Below, piece after piece: positions 46,447 through 50,976 of a DNA stretch of 50,976 nt (its first letter is position 1; every line of letters starts with the position of its first letter). The translations under genes were made by a program, and so were the position numbers. This DNA comes from Mycobacterium sp. GA-1841 (lineage in GTDB: Bacteria > Actinomycetota > Actinomycetes > Mycobacteriales > Mycobacteriaceae). The stretch covers positions 1-50,976 of the forward strand of contig NZ_MBEQ01000101.1 of NCBI RefSeq assembly GCF_001954135.1, in the 5' to 3' direction. The notes under the pieces were generated by a model that searched no databases, had not been told where the DNA came from, and saw only the letters and a program-made list of their open reading frames with translations.

Positions 46447-49239
46447 ATGACGGGCGCAGAAACGCCGCTGCGCGGTCGCGCCAGCGAATGTACGGCGCTT
46501 CGAGGGTTGGTGTCCGGTGCCGGTTCGGGCGGCAGCGCCGTGCTGGTGCTGCGCGGTGAGGCCGGGGTCGGCAAGACCGCGCTGCTGGACTATGTGGTGG
46601 GGGAGGCGGCCAGGTTCCGGGTCACCCAGGTGTCGGGAATTCAATCCGACATGGAACTCGCCTTCGCCGGATTGCATCATCTGTGTGCGCCGCTGCTGGA
46701 CCACCTCGATGAGCTTCCCGAGCCGCAGCGTGAGGCGCTCTCGGTGGCCTTCGGCCGCGGCGTCGGCCCGGTGCCGGACCGGTTCATGGTCGGCCTGGCG
46801 GTGTTGAGCCTGTTGGCCGCCGCCGCGGACGAGAAGCCGCTGTTGTGCGTGATCGACGATGCGCAATGGCTCGACCAGGTGTCGGTGCAGACCCTCGGTT
46901 TCGTGGCGCGGCGGCTGCTGGCCGAGCCGGTGGTGCTGGTGTTCGCGGTGCGTGACGGCCACGACGGTGCCGCCGACGTGCTGCCCGGCCTGCCCGAGCT
47001 ACGGATCGAGGGCCTGTCGGACAGCGACGCCAGGGATCTGCTGGATTCGGTGGTGGTGGGGCGGATCGATGAGCGCGTCCGTGACCGGCTCATCGCCGAA
47101 AGCCGCGGCAATCCGCTGGCACTGCTGGAAGTGCCGCGCAATGTCTCGGCCGAGGAGCGCGCCGGTGGCTTCTGGATCGTCGGGACGCGACCTTCGGTCG
47201 GGCAGGTGGAGGAGGGCTTCGTCCGCCGCATCCAGTCGTTGCCTGCGGATACTCGTCAGTTGGCGCTGCTCGCCGCGGCGGATCCGGTCGGTGATCCGGT
47301 GGTGTTCTCCCGTGCCGCAGGGTATTTGGGTATCGGAATGGATGCGTTGGCGCCGGCCGAGTCTGCCGGCGTGATCGAGTTCGGCCCCCGCATGCGGTTT
47401 CACCACCCGCTGGTCCGGTCGGCGGCCTATCGGGCGGCGGACGTGGCCGACCGTCGGGAAGTGCACCGCGCCTTGGCCTTTGCCACCGACCCCGAACTCG
47501 ATCCCGACCGCCGGGCCTGGCATGCGGCAAACGCTGCGGCCGGTCCCGACGACGCGGTGGCCGCCGAACTGGAAGCGTCGGCGTGGCGTGCGCAGGCGCG
47601 TGGTGGAATCGCTGCTGCCGCATCTTTTCTGGAGCGCGCGGCGGTGCTGACTGCCGACTCCGGCCTACGTGGCGCCCGGGCGATCGCGGCCGCAGAGGCC
47701 AAGCGAGATGCGGCAGCGCCGGGGGCTGCCTACGAGCTGCTGGCCCTTGCCGAGCTGAATCCGCTGACCGAACTGCAGCGGGCCCAGGTGGGCCGGCTGC
47801 GGGCGCAGATGGAGTTCACCCACAGTCGGGGCGGTCAGCCTGGAGCGCCACCGGTGCGGCATGCGGCGGCCCTGCTGCTCGAGGCTGCCCGGCGGCTGGA
47901 GACCCTCGACGACGAGCTGGCCCGGGAGACCTACATCGAGGCGTTGGCCGCCGCGATGTTTGCTTCGCGTAGTCAACCTGAGGCTTTGGTCGTCGCCGCC
48001 GAGGCGGCACGCACCGCTGTTTCCGGGATCGCCGATCCGACGCGGCCCATCGACTTCCTGCTCATCGGCATGGCGAATCTCATCACCGACGGGCTTCCTG
48101 CGGCGGCCGGCCCGCTGCGTACCGCGCTGGAGCTGTGGTGTGAGCACTCCCTGCGCCACGATGGCCGGGCACTGCACTGGCTGGCCTTGGCCTTTCCGAT
48201 CGTGCACGAATCCGCTGCCCATGAGATCTGGGACGACGACTTGGTCGACCGGCTGGCCACGGACATGGTGGGCTATGCCCGCGCCACCGGCGCGTTGGCC
48301 GTCCTGCCGCCGGCGATCGCGTACCAGGCCGGTGTGCAGACACACAAGGGCGAATTCGTCACGGCCGCAAGGATCATGGAGGAGGCCGACTCGATCTCTC
48401 GGGCCATCGGCCACAGTCCGATGAAGTACCACAAGGTGGAGCTGGCCGCTTGGCGCGGTGATCTCACCGAGGCAGGCGACCTCATCGAGGCGGGTATGGC
48501 GGAGGGGACCGCCAAGGGCGAAGGCCGGCTGCTCGGGGCAGCCGGTTATGCCGCCGCAGTGCTGTACAACGGCTTGGGCCGCTACGAGGAGGCCCTGGCG
48601 GCTGCCAAACAAACGTGCGAGTTCCACGACATCGGGTTCTACTGCTGGACCCTGATCGAGCTGGCCGAGGCCGCCATGCGGGTAGGCGAGCGGGATGTCG
48701 CAGAGGACGCCGTGCGGCGGTTGGATGTCTGTGCGGCTTCCAGTGGAACCGATTGGGGGCTGGGCTTATTGGCCGCGGCACGAGCACTCGTGGCCGACGA
48801 TACCGAAGCAGACGTGCTGTTCAAGGAGTCTGTCGAGCGCCTGAGCCGTACGCGTATCGGCGTGCAATTGGCCCGGACCCATCTCCGATACGGGGAATGG
48901 TTGCGTCGCCAGAAGCAGCGGACCAGCGCCCGTGAACACCTCAATGTCGCATACGACATGTTCACCAAGATGGGCGCCAAGGGATTCGCCGAGCGGGCCC
49001 GCCGCGAGCTGACTGCCACCGGCGGAAAGGTGCGCAAACAGCCGTTGGCCTCGGGCGACGAGTTGACCGCACAGGAGGCGCAGATCGCGCAACTGGCGCG
49101 CGACGGCCTGACCAATCAGGAGATCGGCGCGCAGCTGTTCATCAGCACGCACACCGTCGAGTGGCACCTGCGCAAGGTCTTCGTCAAGCTTGGTGTCAGC
49201 TCGCGCCGGCAGCTGCGGTCCGTGTCGTGGACTGCGTGA
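46447..49239 (+). CDS. Large ATP-binding LuxR-family regulator (MalT/LAL type)
   Basis: A 930-residue regulator. Walker A GEAGVGKT (37-44) and Walker B LLCVIDDAQWLDQ belong to a STAND/AAA-like ATPase domain (about 5-330). A long helical, TPR-like middle follows. The LuxR helix-turn-helix covers the last 55 residues (LTAQEAQIAQLARDGLTNQE, IGAQLFISTHTVEWHLRKVF). Such LAL proteins switch on genes after ligand and ATP binding. ATG 46447 is preferred; TTG 46402 and ATG 46441 are in frame. TAAAGT at 46406-46411 may be its -10. The upstream esterase is a plausible target (inference). Confidence 0.9.
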   Translation: MTGAETPLRGRASECTALRGLVSGAGSGGSAVLVLRGEAGVGKTALLDYVVGEAARFRVTQVSGIQSDMELAFAGLHHLCAPLLDHLDELPEPQREALSVAFGRGVGPVPDRFMVGLAVLSLLAAAADEKPLLCVIDDAQWLDQVSVQTLGFVARRLLAEPVVLVFAVRDGHDGAADVLPGLPELRIEGLSDSDARDLLDSVVVGRIDERVRDRLIAESRGNPLALLEVPRNVSAEERAGGFWIVGTRPSVGQVEEGFVRRIQSLPADTRQLALLAAADPVGDPVVFSRAAGYLGIGMDALAPAESAGVIEFGPRMRFHHPLVRSAAYRAADVADRREVHRALAFATDPELDPDRRAWHAANAAAGPDDAVAAELEASAWRAQARGGIAAAASFLERAAVLTADSGLRGARAIAAAEAKRDAAAPGAAYELLALAELNPLTELQRAQVGRLRAQMEFTHSRGGQPGAPPVRHAAALLLEAARRLETLDDELARETYIEALAAAMFASRSQPEALVVAAEAARTAVSGIADPTRPIDFLLIGMANLITDGLPAAAGPLRTALELWCEHSLRHDGRALHWLALAFPIVHESAAHEIWDDDLVDRLATDMVGYARATGALAVLPPAIAYQAGVQTHKGEFVTAARIMEEADSISRAIGHSPMKYHKVELAAWRGDLTEAGDLIEAGMAEGTAKGEGRLLGAAGYAAAVLYNGLGRYEEALAAAKQTCEFHDIGFYCWTLIELAEAAMRVGERDVAEDAVRRLDVCAASSGTDWGLGLLAAARALVADDTEADVLFKESVERLSRTRIGVQLARTHLRYGEWLRRQKQRTSAREHLNVAYDMFTKMGAKGFAERARRELTATGGKVRKQPLASGDELTAQEAQIAQLARDGLTNQEIGAQLFISTHTVEWHLRKVFVKLGVSSRRQLRSVSWTA

Positions 49240-49291
49240 ACCACGGGGTTTCAAGGGTCCGGAACGCCATCGCAGCCGTCAGGCTCGTCAC

Positions 49292-50170
49292 ATGGCAACG
49301 ATCTTGCTGCAGACCACCATCCCGGCGAACCCCGACGATTGGGATGTCAGCCGCTTCACCATGTTGGCTGCCGAGCTGCGGGCAGCCGGGCACGAGGTGC
49401 TCGCGCGCAACCGGACCGATCACGGCGAGCAGGATCCGGTGCTCAGCCATCTCGACGAACTCGGGTTCGACCAGCTCTGGTTGATGGCCGTCGAAGTCGG
49501 TCACGGCCTGACGCCCGAAGAGTGCGCGGCGATCGGCCGGTTCCGAGAGCTCGGCGGCGGGGTGCTGACGGCCCGTGACCATCAGGACCTGGGCAGCTGC
49601 CTGCTGGGCCTGGGTTCGCTGGGGCGCATCAACGAGTTCCACGACGCCGGCCTCGATCCGGCGTCGCGATGCGACGATCAGGACAATCCGCACATCTCAT
49701 GGCCCAATTACCACTCGGGCGCCAACGGGGACTATCAGCCGGTGCTGGCACCGCCGCCCGTGCACGCTCTGTTGCGCACCGCCAGGACCGCCAGCGGACG
49801 TATCGAGTGGTTCCCGGCCCATCCGCACGAGGGTGCGGTCTCGGCCGCGGTTCCGTTCGCCACCGTGGTGGCGCAGGGCCGCAGCACCGCGACGGGCCGG
49901 GTGTTCAACCTGGCAGTCGCTCTCGATGGTGAGCACACCCCAGACGGGAAGGTGATGGGTCGGGCCGTGGCGGCCTCGACCTTCCACCATTTCGCCGATT
50001 ACAACTGGGATCTGGACTGCGGGGCACCCTCGTTCGTCACCGACCGGCCGGGCTGTCAGATCAAGGCGGATCCGTCGCGGCTGGCGGTGTTCAAGGATTA
50101 CGTCCGGAATCTGGCGGTGTGGCTGCAGCCGTCCGGTCAGGAGAGTCCCGGCACGATGTCGTGGAGGTGA
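49292..50170 (+). CDS. Conserved protein, possible ThuA/GATase-like fold
   Basis: A 292-residue protein. The first half looks like an alternating alpha/beta fold (LLQTTIPANPDDWDVSRF, DQLWLMAVEVGHGLTPEECA, GRFRELGGGVLTARDHQDLG). The second half has RVFNLAVALDGEHTPDGKVM and AASTFHHFADYNWDLDCG, reminiscent of ThuA/class-I-amidotransferase-like proteins. No catalytic Cys triad can be placed, so the function is unknown. ATG 49292 begins the first good strand. Its 3' end overlaps the convergent ligase gene by 34 bp. Confidence 0.65.
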   Translation: MATILLQTTIPANPDDWDVSRFTMLAAELRAAGHEVLARNRTDHGEQDPVLSHLDELGFDQLWLMAVEVGHGLTPEECAAIGRFRELGGGVLTARDHQDLGSCLLGLGSLGRINEFHDAGLDPASRCDDQDNPHISWPNYHSGANGDYQPVLAPPPVHALLRTARTASGRIEWFPAHPHEGAVSAAVPFATVVAQGRSTATGRVFNLAVALDGEHTPDGKVMGRAVAASTFHHFADYNWDLDCGAPSFVTDRPGCQIKADPSRLAVFKDYVRNLAVWLQPSGQESPGTMSWR

Positions 50171-50976
50171 AATGCCACCGGCTGCTCGAGCTGTTCGTAG
50201 GTGCACGAGTGCGGGTCGCGGTCGGGTCGCCACCGGTTGAACTGTGCGGTGTGCCGGAACCGCCGTCCCTCCATGTGGTCATAGCGCACCTCGACCACCC
50301 GCTCGGGCCGCAGCGGTACGAACGACAGATCCTTGCCGGCGTTCCAGCGTGACCCGCCGCCATATCTGCGGGCCGCATCCGGGTCGGCGGCCACCTGGGC
50401 GGCCCAGTTCCACGGGTGCTGCTCGAAACTCGTGACCAGCGGCTGTAATTCGTCGAACAGTTTTCGGCGGGTAGGCATCGGGAAGGCTCCGATGACGCCG
50501 ACGGACGCGAGCGTGCCATCGTCCTGATAGAGCCCGAGCAGCAGCGAGCCGATGGCGTCGTCCGCGGATTTGTGGACGCGGTAGCCGGCCACCACACAGT
50601 CGGCCGTGCGCTCGTGCTTGATCTTGACCATCTCCCGCTTGCCCGGCAGGTAGGGGCCGTCGAGCCGCTTGGCGATCACGCCGTCCAGGCCGGCCCCCTC
50701 GAAGGTCTGCAACCACTGCGCGCCGAGTTCGGGGTCGACGGTGGTCCGGGTGACGTGGCACCGGACCTGATGTGCGACCGCGTCGACGAGCGCCTCGCGA
50801 CGCACCCGGAACGGCTCGCCCAGCAGCGACCGGTCGCCCGTGGCCAGGGCGTCGAAGCCGATGAAGTGCGCCGGGGTCTGCTCGGCGAGCAGCTTCACCC
50901 GGCTGGCCGCCGGATGGACGCGTTGCGACAGCGACTCCCAGTCCAACCGGATCCGGCCGTCGACCTCACGCGGCAC
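50137..50976 (-). CDS. ligC: ATP-dependent DNA ligase, LigC-like (5' end outside the window)
   Basis: The visible 279 residues are the C-terminal part of an ATP-dependent ligase. They include HFIGFDALATGD (motif IIIa region), GLDGVIAKRL (motif IV), MVKIKHERTADCVVAGY (motif V) and an OB-fold domain (GSLLLGLYQDDGTLASVGVI; VEVRYDHMEGRRFRHTAQF). The adenylated lysine motif KxDG should lie beyond base 50976. Size and neighbours fit mycobacterial LigC (Rv3731), a stand-alone ligase linked to repair rather than replication. Confidence 0.88.
   Translation of the reverse strand: MPREVDGRIRLDWESLSQRVHPAASRVKLLAEQTPAHFIGFDALATGDRSLLGEPFRVRREALVDAVAHQVRCHVTRTTVDPELGAQWLQTFEGAGLDGVIAKRLDGPYLPGKREMVKIKHERTADCVVAGYRVHKSADDAIGSLLLGLYQDDGTLASVGVIGAFPMPTRRKLFDELQPLVTSFEQHPWNWAAQVAADPDAARRYGGGSRWNAGKDLSFVPLRPERVVEVRYDHMEGRRFRHTAQFNRWRPDRDPHSCTYEQLEQPVAFHLHDIVPGLS

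Noticed and set aside
1..50976. CRISPR arrays, insertion sequences, rRNA genes
   Set aside because: No regularly spaced repeats, transposase reading frames, terminal inverted repeats with target duplications, or rRNA sequence were recognised.

Overview
The window is high-GC actinobacterial chromosome from a mycobacterium, most likely a fast-growing Mycolicibacterium-type species. Three things point there. The galactan export and arabinogalactan genes at the left end are mycobacterial. Gene after gene reads as the counterpart of the Mycobacterium tuberculosis Rv3783 to Rv3731 stretch. Many starts are leaderless, with a TAnnnT hexamer 6-8 nt before ATG or GTG. The diol-dehydratase operon, tgt and gluQ suggest a free-living rather than a host-restricted species (inference).

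Layout. 1-5733: a cell-envelope operon on the minus strand holding a large GT-C-like membrane protein, the proteasome activator bpa, the galactan ABC exporter ATPase, glfT1 and the exporter permease. A PNPOx-like gene converges on it. 5859-16647: mixed metabolic genes. These are a cysteine-desulfurase-like protein without the PLP lysine, a quinone oxidoreductase with a divergent MarR gene, an acyl-ACP desaturase behind a palindromic operator, a cutinase, a MocR regulator, an NAD-epimerase gene broken by a one-base frameshift, an echA21 that looks like a dienoyl-CoA isomerase, and hisC2. 16736-18529: tRNA-Ser(GCU), tRNA-Arg(ACG), an intrinsic terminator and small genes. 18608-21043: an SDR, a histidine phosphatase and an ACAD10/11-type kinase.

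21046-27656: a LapA-like protein, the proXVWZ osmoprotectant importer, a glycolipid-binding protein, tyrA, and the tadA pair. A third tRNA-Ser(CGA) and its terminator follow. 28159-33891: a wax-ester/diacylglycerol acyltransferase and a tightly overlapping B12-dependent diol/glycerol dehydratase operon in which large and medium subunits are fused. 33868-38136: a lipoprotein penicillin-binding protein, a PE-PPE-domain hydrolase with a basic tail, and an LpqH-like lipoprotein, all on the minus strand. 38202-44680: tgt, a FAD desaturase-like gene with its own TetR regulator and operator, a polar amino-acid ABC importer with a fused binding protein and permease, and gluQ. 44702-50976: a phage-capsid-associated small protein, a type-B carboxylesterase, a large LuxR-type ATPase regulator, an unrecognised protein, and the 3' part of an ATP-dependent DNA ligase (ligC-like).

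The genome is packed tightly. ATGA/GTGA overlaps are the rule within operons, and five convergent pairs overlap at their 3' ends. I see no CRISPR array, insertion sequence or prophage. The most interesting leads are the Tgt with an altered base pocket near gluQ, the lysine-less aminotransferase fold, the frameshifted epimerase, the fused dehydratase without shell or reactivase small subunit, the kinase-phosphatase-SDR cluster, and several well-formed operators and divergent promoters.
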